Shown: piece after piece, positions 1 through 12,889 of the stretch | How positions within the stretch are numbered: the stretch's first letter is position 1 | How the letters are laid out: every line of letters begins with the position of its first letter | DNA from: Chrysomallon squamiferum | Lineage: Eukaryota; Mollusca; Gastropoda; Neomphalida; Peltospiridae | NCBI GenBank assembly: GCA_012295275.1 | Contig: CM022665.1 | Span: 37,182,433 to 37,246,432 of the forward strand | Reading direction: 5' to 3' | DNA length: 64,000 nucleotides | The notes under the pieces: generated by a model | Databases searched by the model: none | The model's input: only the letters and a program-made list of their open reading frames with translations | What the model was told of the DNA's origin: nothing | Program-made: the position numbers and the translations under genes

Positions 1-277
1 AAGTGACCCCATTACAGATAAGACTTTGTTAATTAAGGCGACCTTTAAAACAGAATCTTTCGTTGTCTTGTCTCTTTCTGTCTGTTATCCATTCATTTCT
101 TTAATTTCTCTTTATTACCCTTCTTCGCCTCCCTTTCTCGCAGTTGCTTGTTCATTCATTCATTCATTCATTCTTTCTTTCTGTTGTCTTATACTTATCG
201 CTCATCCCTCACCTTATCCATCCTTTTGTCTGTCTCTTCATCCATCCATTTATATATCTGCCTATATATGTCTTGTA

Positions 278-287
278 TCTCTCTCTC

Positions 288-320
<33 letters not shown>

Positions 321-321
321 T
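278..321. repeat. (TC)n/(TCTG)n microsatellite
   Basis: Tandem CT followed by about seven CTGT units. Confidence 0.9.
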
Positions 322-3300
322 TCTCTCTCGACAGATTTATATATATTACAAAACAGAGCTAGAAAGAAGCAGTTTTCAGAACTGATATTGATCGAACAGA
401 ACATCTGTTTTAAACGTAATGAAGGCTACGGACGATTTCAGATGATATCTGGTGAAACTATTTACGTGCCTGGCTATTCAATGTAAACATCGAGAGAAAA
501 GTAAACCAATCGTTTTATTCCATGTGTTGATCCGGCGTGTTGTCAATTAGTGTCACAAGTCTCCAGTTAATAGCCATGCCGCCCGCCACTCGCAGTGATG
601 GGTACGCTTCAGATGAATGCCATTGTTAAAATGCATCCTTCGTTGACAAGATACATTTGGAGGGCTCCTTCCCCGCATACATGTTTAAACCATATACAGA
701 ATAAATTTAGGACAAAGCGATACAGGGAAAGTGTCAGTATCGTCGTATATTCACGATTGTATTAGGTTTATTTTAAAAATATTTTGTTATTAGCAAAGAT
801 TGGGTTGAAGGATAAAGACAGTAATATATTTAGGTCATTCCTACATACGATTTTCTATATTACTACCAAAGATTGGGTCAGATAAAGATAAAACGGTAAT
901 ATATTTAGGCCATATGTACATTCCATTGTTTGGCTCTTCTCTGATATTTGCCATTCAGATGGTTTCTGCGAAGTAGGACCTACAAATGTTTATAATAATA
1001 TGTCTCTGTAGTAAATGAAAACCAAACACAACATGCTGAATCATTTCTTCGAATGTCTGGTAAAATTAACGATTCACATGGTTTTATTATTAGAACATGG
1101 AGGAACATGTCAGCACCTTCTGGAGAAAAAAATATCATATAGCCAAGACACATAGTAATTAAATCTGTAGTGTTTTATTAAGGGTTTTCACAAGAAGGAA
1201 CAAATTAATTACGATACTGATCTGTTTTACAAGAACTGCGTGCTTTCAGAGATGCATTTTCCATCACCAGCTTTCAAAAATAGTGTAGATTATAGCAGAT
1301 ATAATACAGTGACATAGTTTTTTGTTATAGTGTATGTAGCTAAAATGTATCGCGTCTTCGTTTCGCCATTAAATTAAATTGATATCCACACATTGTTTTA
1401 TTGTGAGTAGTTATTTTAAAATTTTCATTAAGTAGAATAACATATAAAAGTGAATACTAACTTTTTATATGCATGTTTTGTGAAACATTTACAGTAAACT
1501 GACGTTTTTTTCTTCAGAGAATAAAATAGCTGTGTTGAAACATTTTCCGTTATTTAAAAAAAAAAAAAAAAAAAACCTTTTTAACTTTAGACCACTACTG
1601 AATTATATCAAGAGAAGATTTTTATTTCTAAACGTAACTCTGAAATTCCATTCAGTCCACGTATCTAATACAGGGAAATGATTAACATGCTAGTCAGGGC
1701 AAGCTGTTATGTAGAGCGCCCCTCCCAGCTTCTGATTCTTGTCAGCATGTGTGTCTAGGACGGGGAAAACTAGGCATAAACAAAATTCTATGACTAAATC
1801 TTCTCGTTTTGTCCTAAATATAGTCTTAGCTTGATGTCAACCACGCAAGGGGCTGAGGCATTGTCTTGATATTCCTACAGCTGGTCGCCATCAATGTTCA
1901 TTCTGTATATTGTTCAGCGAAACGAAAAAGAGTGTATAGGTGGAAGTATGCTTGTTCTTCGTTCTTGCGCAGAATTCTTCAGGGTTAGGCATTCCGTGAA
2001 TTCTGGTCATTTCATCGTCTATTGTGGGGCAGTGGAAATCACATGGCTAAACAGGTTAAATGGGCAAAGCACCTGGTGGTAGCATTCTTCAGGTAGTTAG
2101 GCGATTGTTGATGGGGGCTAACTTACTCGAGGTGTCTGATCATGGAGAAGAATGCCTCATTTGATTGACTGCATCTTTTAACAGGAGCGTATTACAAAAA
2201 CAGCTGCTGGCGTACACCGTAGACGTAACAGGAATCTCAAACCCGTCGTTTTTCACCATGTTATTGTTATGTTTTAAATAAGATATACTCTTCAATGGCT
2301 CTATTAATATGACATTACCTGCTCCTCTTTATAATATTTTTTTTTTTCACTATTTATTTCATGCATGGGCTGTTTTCTCACCTTGGAGATGTGTACGGCA
2401 CGTTGTTGCTAACTATCCAGCCTACGAAGAAATGTTTAAAACTTTCCTGTCTTCTATTTGAGAATATGTAATTGCTTAAGACTGAAAGAGATAATTTCTT
2501 CGCTCACTGATTTTTTTTTTTTTTTTTGTTATTGTCAATTCATGGCTGTAACGAGACACTGGATAAATCTCAAATTTTATTTCTTCAGGAGCATTAAATT
2601 AGGGACTAACACTAAATCTTTAAAGTACTGTAGTTTGAAAACTGAGTCAGCTCTGCATCTAGGGGAAGCCAGAAACATTAATACAACATATAGTAATAGC
2701 AAGTACTGCAGAAAAGAAACCCACTTACAAAAAAAAAAAAAAAAAAAAAAAAATTAAAACAAACAATCCTTTCTACAATGACAGTGTTTTGAAAGAATAC
2801 ACACCTCAGTTTTTATTTTACAACCTTGTAACAGGCAGGTATAAAACATCCTTTTTTACGTCAAATTAAAGGAATTTCTGTTTTATTGTCTGGGAGCACT
2901 AACCTATGAGAATGGTACTTAATAACAGACATTATCTCTTGTCAGAGAGCGAAGGAGAGAGAGACAGGGAGAAGCCATACGCAAGACCGAGGATTAAAGT
3001 CGACTGTCTGTTGACAACATGTTCAGTACTGTATTAGTGTTACGGAGAACTGCGTAATGTGTGAAGAATTCGGTCTGGGCGTCTAGTGTTAGGTAACAGT
3101 CATGTTACAGCGTTCTGCTTAGATGATGAATTAATATCACTTGGCATGTTGTTTGCTAACGCACTGGCCTTTGATATCTTTGTTTTATCTTCTCTTAGTC
3201 GTGTAACTGAATAAGGACCAGCTACGGAAAACTTCACAGAATAAGCTATAAGATCGGTGCTTGTTGAAACCGTTCGGGCGTAAAGACATGTATACCGTGT

Positions 3301-3705
3301 TAGTATCGGGTACATTCCTGTGTTGTAAGGTATTGAGAATGCTAATTATTTTACAGAATTTCCACACGTACATTCATATGACATACAATACGTAGCATTT
3401 ATTCACGGTATCTTACTATAGATAGGTGTTGATATTACAGAAGCTAGATAATCTAATCTTACACTGTTACACTATCACATCGTTTAGAACCAAACTATGT
3501 AAATTATACACCAGACCCTTTATTTTAACAAGTAAATAAAAATTTTAAATGGGAAGAAGAAAAGGCCATAATGTTTACAAAGGAATAAAGGATAAATAAA
3601 GAAAGAAATACAAGAACGGAAACAAATAAGTAGAAAACAAAATAACAAAATAAAGAAGGAAGAACCACAAGACGTTCACTAAATATTCAGCAAAATATTA
3701 TGAGT

Positions 3706-3732
3706 ATTAATAATAATAATAATAAAAATAAA

Positions 3733-3794
<62 letters not shown>
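3706..3794. repeat. (AAT)n microsatellite
   Basis: About 25 AAT units interrupted by a few AAAAAT variants. Confidence 0.9.
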
Positions 3795-3796
<2 letters not shown>

Positions 3797-4669
3797 CAAT
3801 GTTAATTATATTTTAAAAAAAATAAATAAAAAATAAAAAACGAAATAAATGAATGAATATATAAATAAATAAACCACTGACATTCACCTTTCGTGCTTTT
3901 AGAGTTATTCCACGACAATCCAACACATAATTCAGTAACACAGTAGGGTGTATGTACTGAAACAGTGTATCTACATACCAAGATGTCCGCCCATCACCTT
4001 ATCAACTACAGATAAAACAATTAGTGCGTATTTTTCTACGTGTACTTCTCTTGACGAAGTTTCACAAATTTCTTCTACCCTTTATCTGTGGGCAGTAATA
4101 AATCTTCTGAATCTTCATACATGGTTACCAATATGATTTCAAAGAGTCGAAGTTATCAGCTTATTACCTGCTTATTGCTTCTACATTGAACTTTGATAAA
4201 GCGGAGCAGAGCAACGTGCAGTATATTTATTTTAAGCCAAAACTTTAAAAATGTTAATGTATTTATTGTTAAAGCTGGTTAATGTTTTACTTCCTTTTTT
4301 CCCCCTCCTTTCTTTCCCTTAACCTGCGTCTCTTCCTCTCTTTCTCCAGTTATTACTTTTCCCCTTTCCTCCTTCCATCTATCCATTTACAAATTTCTTA
4401 TTCATTCGTTCTGTGTCTTCTTTCCTCAGTCTTGTCGGCACGTCCTCTTCATGTCCGTTTCATTACCTAAGTTGTGATTTCTAAGTGTAATCAAATACAG
4501 TTAGCCTGCTTTGTGTAATCAAGGTGTCGTTTACAGAGACCCTATGTCGTATTCTTTAACATCCACCGCAAAACATAAATAAAGAACTTAGCTGTTAATT
4601 CTGTTACAGGTGCAGCGTACATCTGTGTTTACAGAGTCTGTTGGTCAATTCTTTCACTCTGCTTTGATC

Positions 4670-5110
4670 ACAGTGTTTTTAACTTTGTGAACCTACGTCG
4701 ATAGTTTTGAACTATGCTTTCTGAACAATCTACATCGATAGTTTTGAACTATACTTTGCGAACTTATTTTGATCACGTTTTCCGCTCCATTTTGAATTAT
4801 ACTCTGTCAAGGAACGTCGAGAGTTTGAACAATTATTTCGACCTTTTGAACATAATTCAATAGATTTTTAAATTCATGACCTACTTCCATTTGAGCTATA
4901 TGGGTTTTTTAAACCCATATTTATCATTTTTCGAACTATAGTCCCTGAACCTACCTCGATTATGTTTTGTGAACCCAAATCGATAAAAGTTGGAGTGAAT
5001 ACTGAATGGTATTGAGCTAACAAAAAATAATAATTTACAGCTTCACTTTGTGAATCTTCTTCGATCATGGTTTATGCTATATTTCGAGAACTTTATTTGA
5101 TCATGTTTTA
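4670..5110. repeat. Decayed tandem array of GAACCTACGTCGATAGTTTT type
   Basis: Successive degenerate copies of a 35-50 bp unit with the core TTTGTGAACCTACGTCGATA followed by GTTTTGAACTATACTTTG. The best copies are at 4,684-4,760, with weaker ones to 5,110. A 10-bp-arm hairpin (4898-4920, ATATGGGTTT/AAACCCATAT) lies within it. Confidence 0.6.
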
Positions 5111-7254
5111 TTGTTAATAAGATAATGATTTGTTAATTAAAATACACCTGAAATATTTGGCGAATTTTCTGTTGAATATTCATTATGTGAAAACAATCTC
5201 GACACAGAGCCTTCTTTATTCTAACACCTGTATAGGTGTGTCAAAAATGCAGATTTAATTTTTTTAATATATATATCGTAAATCAAACCATAGAGAATAT
5301 TTTCTCCCCACTGGAAATATTTATTAATTTTTATTATTATTCTTATTATTAAAAATTTACCAAAAACATTCTATATAAATCCTAATGCTTTGACCTTTCA
5401 ACATGCAGGGGGTAAAAAAAAAGGACAATAAAAGTGGCCATTTTGTTCCAATTGTCATTAACGGCAGGTGGCCTCGAGGCAGAATAAAACACATGTACAC
5501 ATTAATGGAATAAATCTGAGAGGCTCACAAAACTGCTGTTCTCATAAATTAGAACATGGATTTGCGACAATAAAAAGCAGTGACAACCATCTTCAAAGGC
5601 TCACAGGAAATCTCCCGATATTGCCAATTCAGCCGTTTCTCGCAGAGCTTGGGCGAGACGTTTACGTGCATAATGAATCAGTTGACCGGTAATAAATGCA
5701 GGGACACACTGGGAACATGCTGTGTCCACCAGACATACACACTGTACACAAGCAGAACGCAGCGGACATTGTCAGAGGAAGCACGGTAAACAACGTAGTT
5801 GACCATCTGCGACCGAGACAACCGAGCAATAACTGACGTATATTAATAACCTTTTTTTTTCCTTTTTTTTTTTTTTTTTTTTTTATGAATTCCTTTCGGT
5901 GCTTCTGTCCTTTTTATGCACCATGCAGGTTAAGTTTCGTATACATCAAATAAGGATTCTAACCGATTGTAGGTCCTTGGAATTTTGGGGTTTTGATTTA
6001 GTGCAGATAATTAAAATTCCAAAGCTTTTGTAAAAAGTTTGACATACAAACAAAACAGTCGACATCGACATTTTAAATTTCTTCTAAAGAAAACAGGTGT
6101 AACTGAAGTCGATAATACATCAATAAAACAAATACAGAAACAAAAAATGAAAAATGAAATCCTTGAAAACTAGTCCAAGCAATATGTCACACATAGTGTT
6201 AGCCTTGTGCTTGCAGATGTAATTAGCTATTGGAAGTCAACAGTTTCAAGCAAGCACACCCCACGCAGTGAGTAATAAGTATACAAGAACAGCCTTGGAA
6301 TTCTATTATTTTTTAAACAAGTCTTTTTTTTTTTTTTTTTTTTTTTTAATGTATTCGTCAGCACATTTTTATAGAAAAGTGTTAAGTAAACACCCGCACG
6401 TTTTGAACCCATATTAGAAACATGATGTTACATAATTAAGAAATAACGCGTTTTAGGGTTTTTTTTTTTTTAATTTTTAATTTTTTTTTTTTTTTATTTT
6501 TTTTTTTTTTTTTTTTTTGCATGTGTATATGTATGTATTGTATGTTCGTAGATAGGTACGTACGTATGTGCTTGTGTATGTCTGGATGTAGATAGGTGTC
6601 TTTAGGCATATGTGATTGCGCATATCTAAAAACAAATTTGTATGTATTTGTTGGGTGACTGTTTAGATGTATATGTTTTCGTCTGTTATCAAAAGCTGTT
6701 GAACTGGCTAGCTTATAATTGGCACGTAACAAAGAAATGCCTTCTGTATTAAATTTGGCGAATTTGTATTGTAACTGGAGACAGTGGAATAACCGTATGT
6801 GTTCTGACCTCCTTGTTGACGCACACGTCGTCACTGCTGTGAGGGTCAGGAACAAAAAAAATAATAACAGAAATCTATCCTAGCTGGTCCTCTACACATA
6901 ATATACATATTATACAGGACCACCTGACAGAATACACCGGTATCGTTTGCTTCCGAACGGTCTAACGAGATGCCCCCAGAGGTTACGGGTTATTAGATCA
7001 TAATTCAGAGTCGCGTTCCTCGAGTGAGCCGAACCTAATAATGGCCTTGCACGCATGTCAGACCGACACACAGAAAACACTTTGACCAGTGTGTTTGTCA
7101 ATGTGCTTCTAGTGACGCGTGATCCAGTCCTTTGATAAACGCGTTTATTAAGATGAACCATCACGTTTTAGGTGTATTATATACAAAATGCCAGACCGTG
7201 GTGTTTTATTAGCGATTACAAAGGCTGTTGTGTAACCGATTAATTTCAGGAAGT

Positions 7255-7377
7255 GTCTGTCTGCCTGTCTGTCTCTGTCTCTGTCTCTGTCTCTGTCTCT
7301 GTCTCTGTCTCTGTCTCTGTCTCTGTCTCTGTCTGTCTGTCTCTGTCTCAGTCTCTGTCTCTGTCTCTGTCTGTGTC
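7255..7377. repeat. (CTCTGT)n hexanucleotide array
   Basis: About 120 bp of TGTCTC units with CTGT interruptions. The open frame through it is repeat-derived. Confidence 0.92.
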
Positions 7378-8559
7378 AGAGCGAAGTTTAATCTAACTTT
7401 TTTGTTCTGATTTTCGAGATATTAATTTTATTATGAAGGCATAAAAAGAGGAATACTGGGTCCAGTACATCCTTGATCTGTCGGAGTTTCTTCACGCCGG
7501 TTACATAAAGCTAAACAGGACAAGCCACCAATTCACTTCTCCAACGACATACGTTATTATTTTGTTTCAAGTTGTGCGCTAAGTTAAAACGAATAGCTCG
7601 GCGAAGCGATCCCATTTCAAAATGTTTTGCACCTTTCGCGGGTTCATGAGGTCAAAAGTGACAACCAGCTATCATGTATTAAGCAGCATTGTGTAATTTC
7701 AATGATTCTCGAATGGCGTGACACGTTTAACACCATTGCCTCTCCAGAAATTGCGAGTTACGGTTAAACTGGGGGAGATAGTATCACCGGGGTTAGGTAT
7801 ATCCGTGCAACACACTTCTAATGGCTACTGCATGCCTTTGAAACGCGGATATTTGTTGTTGTGTAGCCGTGAAAATCAACCGTTGAGATCGACGTTTCGT
7901 AGACCGGAGGCGCCATGTTGATCCCTGATAATGAAGGTTTAAATGAAAATATTGTTTGTCTAACATACATCATATATATTATTATAGTAATAACGAAACT
8001 GATTGTACTATTTGCGTACATTTATCTTTGTAAGAGAAGTATATGTCAATTTTGTTTGGATTATTTATTTATTACTTAAAGAAAAACAAGTTATTTTAGG
8101 AGCGTGATTGCAGATTAGTGGGAGATTTTGAAGGTTTTTTTTAGGGGACAGGCCAATATTCGTTTTTTCAGAGTCTTTGGGATTTATTTTATTTTATTTT
8201 TGAAGGGCGTAAATAAATATTTCAGTTGAAGTCTTCTTTCATATTTTGAATTAAACAGGAAATAAGCAATTAATTATATTGATTAAAATGAATGTTAAGT
8301 AAAAGAACATGGACAGTAGGTATATATCAAGATAAATAATTTAAATAATATGATAATTATAAAATTTAAATAATTTAAATAAATATATAAAAGAATGGAC
8401 TACGATTTAAGAAAAGCCGGTTTCGACAACCAATTTTTCCATTAAGGAAAAACATATACAACATACAAAAATGAAATAGAAATAAAACCATGAAAATACA
8501 AATAATAATAATAATAATAATAAACATATATGTTTATGTATTATTACCGATAATACCTT

Positions 8560-9030
8560 GACCACTGCTATCACCATTAGTCCTACAACCACTTTTAATT
8601 CTACTACTACTATCACCATGACAACCACAACTATTACTACCACTACTGCTACAATCACGGTTGTACCTCTACCATCCTCAGTAACACCATTACAACTTCC
8701 ACCATAATTCCAGTGCTACTGCAGCTGCTGCTGATACTACGTAACTATCACCAGTCCACTGCTGTTGCAACTACAGCCACCACCATCATTCCTACTTATA
8801 CACAACTACTATCACCACAAACATTCCAGTGCTACTCCAACTACTATAATTTTATAATCGGTATTACCACCACCATTCTGTATTACTATAACTAGTGCTG
8901 ATCTACAGCACTACTATCACGACTACCACCACCACCATTGCTGATACTACCACACAACCACCACCACCATTACCACTCAACTATTACTACTGCAACTACT
9001 GGTGATACTACTATACAACCACCACCACGA
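8560..9030. repeat. Cryptic trinucleotide tract (CCA/CTA/ACT)
   Basis: About 470 bp dominated by ACC, ACT and CTA triplets without a clean unit. It gives long Thr- or Val-rich open frames on both strands, none with a domain. Confidence 0.8.
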
Positions 9031-12000
9031 CTACGTCTCGAAATCATCGACTTCTCGAGATCGTATGACAAATCTCGTTTCTTCATTTCACCAGAAGAGT
9101 TCTCAGTGTTCAGTGATTGTGACAAACTGCACTCAAAAGATTATTATTCTGAAGAATGTGAATCGATATGTTTATAAACTGGATTACGTTCATACAACAC
9201 AATTACTTGCAGATTGTTGCACTTACGTAAGGGGTGAAAAGATCCTCTACGTGTATTTTTTTTTTTTTTTTTTAAAGAAAAAAAAAAAAAAACGAAACAA
9301 AGGATTTACACTTGACTGAAAGGTAACTGACGTGTGAGAAAAGTCATACTGATATGGTCTATAATTATTGTTGATCGTTATTTCAAAAATGTACAGAGTC
9401 ATGCATATAATTATACATACACGTTTTCTTCTATTTCATGTTCTTTGTCCACACATCAACGGTAGTGAACATGGACTGTTATAGTAATTAATATTTTTCA
9501 CTTCTTTTGGAAACAAAAGTCTAGAAGTTTGATTGTAAAATGTTACATAAAAATAATAACTTAAAAAGGAATTTTAAAATTAAAAGTTTGGCAATCTTTC
9601 GACACGTAGATCAAAGTATGTTGCATACGATGATGATGGAGATAATTATGATAAATAAACATGCAAGTAAAAAGATGAACAATGCATTTCAAGTATCTTG
9701 TATAGTGGTTGAATGTTGCCACTCTATTCCACTGAGAGAATGAATGATTATTTAAAGAAACCTCTCTACTTTTTAATAATAACGTTCATTTATGTTAATC
9801 GTACATTTCTTTATGGTGATGATGATACAAAAGAAAAACCTGCTATCGCCATTCCATGGAACGAACAGACGAATGAATAAATGAATATTTAAAGAAGTCG
9901 TAGGTGCTGGTCATAATTATAATTTCATAGTTTACAATAAATTTGGTCAACACTGCATTACGGTTTATTTTCGTGAATTACCAGCAAGGGATTTTTTTTT
10001 ACATGTACTGAACAGGGTTCCGCAATATGATACTAGTAATTAAGTGACTGTACTGGGTCTGGAAAGTAGGTCGAGTAGAAATAATATCCTTATACTTGAG
10101 TGTTACTTTTCACAAGAATGAATAAAACCCAACTTGTTCTGTGCAAACTAATAGCCAAGGTAGGCTATAAATAACTTAGGTTATCCAGCTAAAAGAGAAA
10201 ACGGCTATCGAATAACAAATGAACTCATTTATGATAATAAAATTGGCATTACCTGTATTGATCTTCACCATTTCGTAATGAACTGTATGTGTAAAAGCTT
10301 TACTAAATTAGTTGATTGCATTATCAAATTATATAGTAGTTACTGAAATATTTAGGATTGCTTATCTGAACGGAAACAGCTTAATAATAATAATAATAAT
10401 AATAATACTGAAGTTTATGAAAATACAGTTACAAATTAGTCTGTTTCTGAATGAATAAATCGGAATAAATATTTTAACAAAGCAGTAAACATAATTATAT
10501 TTATAACTCATACGTACAGCTAAAGACCATAAGTAAATAAAATGAGAAAATAAATCCGCTGCCATCAAATCATAGCTTACTCTCTTTCGATTGGCTGATT
10601 TAATAAAATGTGTATACGAATTATGTGTTTACAGATACTGTTTTAAAACATTTCAAACAATTTGATATCCTAATTACAGAACCCTCATTGGAACAGGAAT
10701 TTTCCCAGAGGAATATACCTATAATACTAAAATCAGTTTAATAATTCAATAAGAATGTTACAACTGGTCATTTTCTTTTTTCGTTTTTCGATCTATTTTT
10801 CTTCTTCTTGCTATTTCCTCCTGTTTATCTTAGATGGATGGATATTCATTACAAGAGAAAAGAAATCGGATAACAGTTCATGTATAAGTCTGTACAAATT
10901 ATTTAAAACTATATAAGCGTTTGTTTCTAGTGTCACGGGAACAAGTGAGGCAGATTAGCACAGCCATGATGATGTGAATGAATGTCATAACTGTCTACGG
11001 CTGTTCCTGTCGTTATTTACCTGCAGATTTTGCTGTCAAGCTCTGACGGAGCTATCCGTCATGATCATATCATAGTATTTTACCCTGGAGTTATAAAACA
11101 AATCTTAATTAAAATGTTACGTACAGTTTTAACTGAAGTTTCGCGTTAACGAGCGGCATAATAATTATCATGAAACGCGGATATTTGCGTTGTTTTATCA
11201 AACCGTTATACTGACAGTGAAATCTAATTGTTAATGCTTCGTTTTGTTTTGTTTGTTTGGGGTTTTTTGGGTTTTTTTTTTTTTTTTTAAATTTATTTTA
11301 TGAATGAAAACAAGTTGTACCTCTTATTATATATATAGCCTGAATTTCACTACTATGGCACAATTTTATCGCTCGGTCTCGGTCGTATTACTTAAAATAT
11401 CATTTACGAAATAAATAAAAATCGCTGTGTGATAGTAGTAAGATAATGAAAGAAGAAAATAAAGATCCTGTAATAAATAATAAAACTCAGACCTACACTT
11501 CAACAACTAATTACAGTACCTTTAACTGTAATGATCAGAGTTACGTTTAAATGAAGGAAGTCGTCATCTGGGGTCGAAAACGCGAGTTTAATCCTAAAAA
11601 TCTGGTTAAATGTTGACCGAGTCAATATTTGTGTGTGCAAAAGGTTTAAGATTTATCTTCTCATTTTCATCCCTTGAGGCCTAACAACAGTACGCCAAAG
11701 AATGTGTCCAATCAGCTGACAAACTATTTTCATTAAATTCTTCATCATATTCTTTTGTCTTAATGTTTTACATCGGGCCAAGTTGAAAGCCTTAAATAAA
11801 CATGTGCAAGTCGGGTCAGAAGCCTTCGTTTGTGGGCAGGAAAGCAGCAATGGGCAACACGTTGTAGACAAAGGAACTATTGGCCCCTTACCAAGCAGTG
11901 TGCAGACGGGAATCATGTTGAAGTTGGCTCGTAAAAATGAATACACTTAATTTGTCCCAACTGTGTAAACCAACAGTCTGCCCCAAAGACAAATGGTCAT

Positions 12001-12114
12001 AATTTTGGATTTCAATCATCACCTGATGAAATGTGCACTTCGTTGGAATAACAATGCTAAAAGCATTGTCTACATTTCCTTCTGTCCTGACTGCTCTGCA
12101 CACGAATCATGCGG

Positions 12115-12122
12115 TGACGTCA
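12115..12122. promoter_or_regulatory. CRE palindrome TGACGTCA about 0.5 kb before CRIM1 exon A
   Basis: This is a perfect CREB/ATF palindrome in CpG-bearing DNA, about 520 bp upstream of exon A. The sequence alone gives no proof that it is used. It could belong to an intronic enhancer or alternative promoter. Confidence 0.25.
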
Positions 12123-12640
12123 CTTTATGGCAACCGTTTTTGGTTCAATTATGCAAATTCTTTAATTTGTTTAATTAAATTCTTGAAATGAAACTGTTAT
12201 TACATGTTTTATTTATTATCAAGAAATACGCACAATAAAACTATCGTAATATTTTGTTGTTGTTGTTGTTTTTTAATGTTACGTTACTGGTATTTTTTGT
12301 TTTAAAACAACGACAATCTCTGTAGAGTTTGTGGGGTTATCGGGGTTTTAGATCTTACGTGTTTGCTGTTTAGACTGTTTCTTCTTCCTTTCGTATTTTC
12401 GCAAAATCTTATATCTGTCATTATTTCCTCTTTATTGTTTTATTATCTCTTACATTCAAGCCTTTAGCTATCAATAACTTAATTAAAACACAAATTAAAT
12501 AAACCACAACTCTCAGCATTAACTCCTCGTTGATAAACTTTGAATAACTTCGACTCTTAGCATTAGCACTGAAGTACGTTTATCACCACCTGCTTATCAA
12601 AATATTTCATTCATAAGACTCTTTCGTGTCTTTTTTTCAG

Positions 12641-12889
12641 AAATTGCACCTCCTAGGAACTGTACAAACAATGGATGTATGTCCATAGGGAACGAGGTAA
12701 CAATGCAGTGCCCGTCTGACTCGGACCTTTTCACAAACATCACTGAAATGGGAGAACACTCGGAATGTCGGTGCAACATGTCCTACTGTACACGTCCAAC
12801 ATGTGCAGCAGGATTTCACAGTGTCCTTCTTAACGAAGGGGATGGTACTCCAGGACTGTGCTGTGATGAATTTGTGTGCAGACGTACAG
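12641..12889 (+). CDS. CRIM1: CRIM1 exon A: linker cysteine-rich repeat 1
   Basis: The acceptor is TTTTTTTCAG before 12641 and the donor is GTATGT from 12890, with phase 1 at both ends (249 nt). It encodes residues 1-83 of the visible protein, with three N-glycosylation sequons (NCT, NIT, NMS). It ends in a CAAGF...DGTPGLCC...C half-VWC pattern, which sits between the IGFBP domain and VWC1 in the CRIM1 family. This is the most upstream exon I can recognise in the window. The bases it needs to complete its first codon come from an exon outside the window. Confidence 0.9.

Larger units (their letters stand above)
1..12640. other. No recognisable exon: upstream or intron-1 DNA of CRIM1, relatively CpG-rich
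   Basis: I looked on both strands for the IGFBP pattern (GCGCC-x-x-C), a signal-peptide exon and other domains, and found none. Open frames here are short or made of simple repeat. The stretch holds TCTG, AAT, CTGTCT and CCA/CTA microsatellites, A/T homopolymers, a decayed minisatellite at 4.67-5.11 kb and a CRE palindrome at 12,115. CpG is visibly more common than downstream of 12.9 kb. Because exon A begins in phase 1 inside the protein, this is probably intron 1, as vertebrate CRIM1 has a long first intron. Confidence 0.6.

Noticed and set aside
4898-4920. Strong 10-bp inverted repeat as a terminator or microRNA precursor
   Set aside because: The arms are too short for a miRNA hairpin, and bacterial-type terminators do not apply. 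It is probably part of the decayed array.
6436-6855. 139-residue minus-strand frame ending in poly-Lys
   Set aside because: It is read through long T runs. Composition is low-complexity, and there is no similarity or splice support.
8407-8658. Val-rich 83-residue minus-strand frame
   Set aside because: It is an artefact of the CCA/CTA trinucleotide tract, with no domain or splice context.
11653-11946. 97-residue minus-strand frame with several Cys
   Set aside because: Cys spacing fits no known module, and there is no splice or start context. Most likely chance in CpG-bearing DNA.
1-12640. A search for the CRIM1 signal-peptide and IGFBP exon
   Set aside because: No GCGCC-x-x-C pattern or hydrophobic leader with a phase-1 donor was found. 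The exon is probably left of the window.
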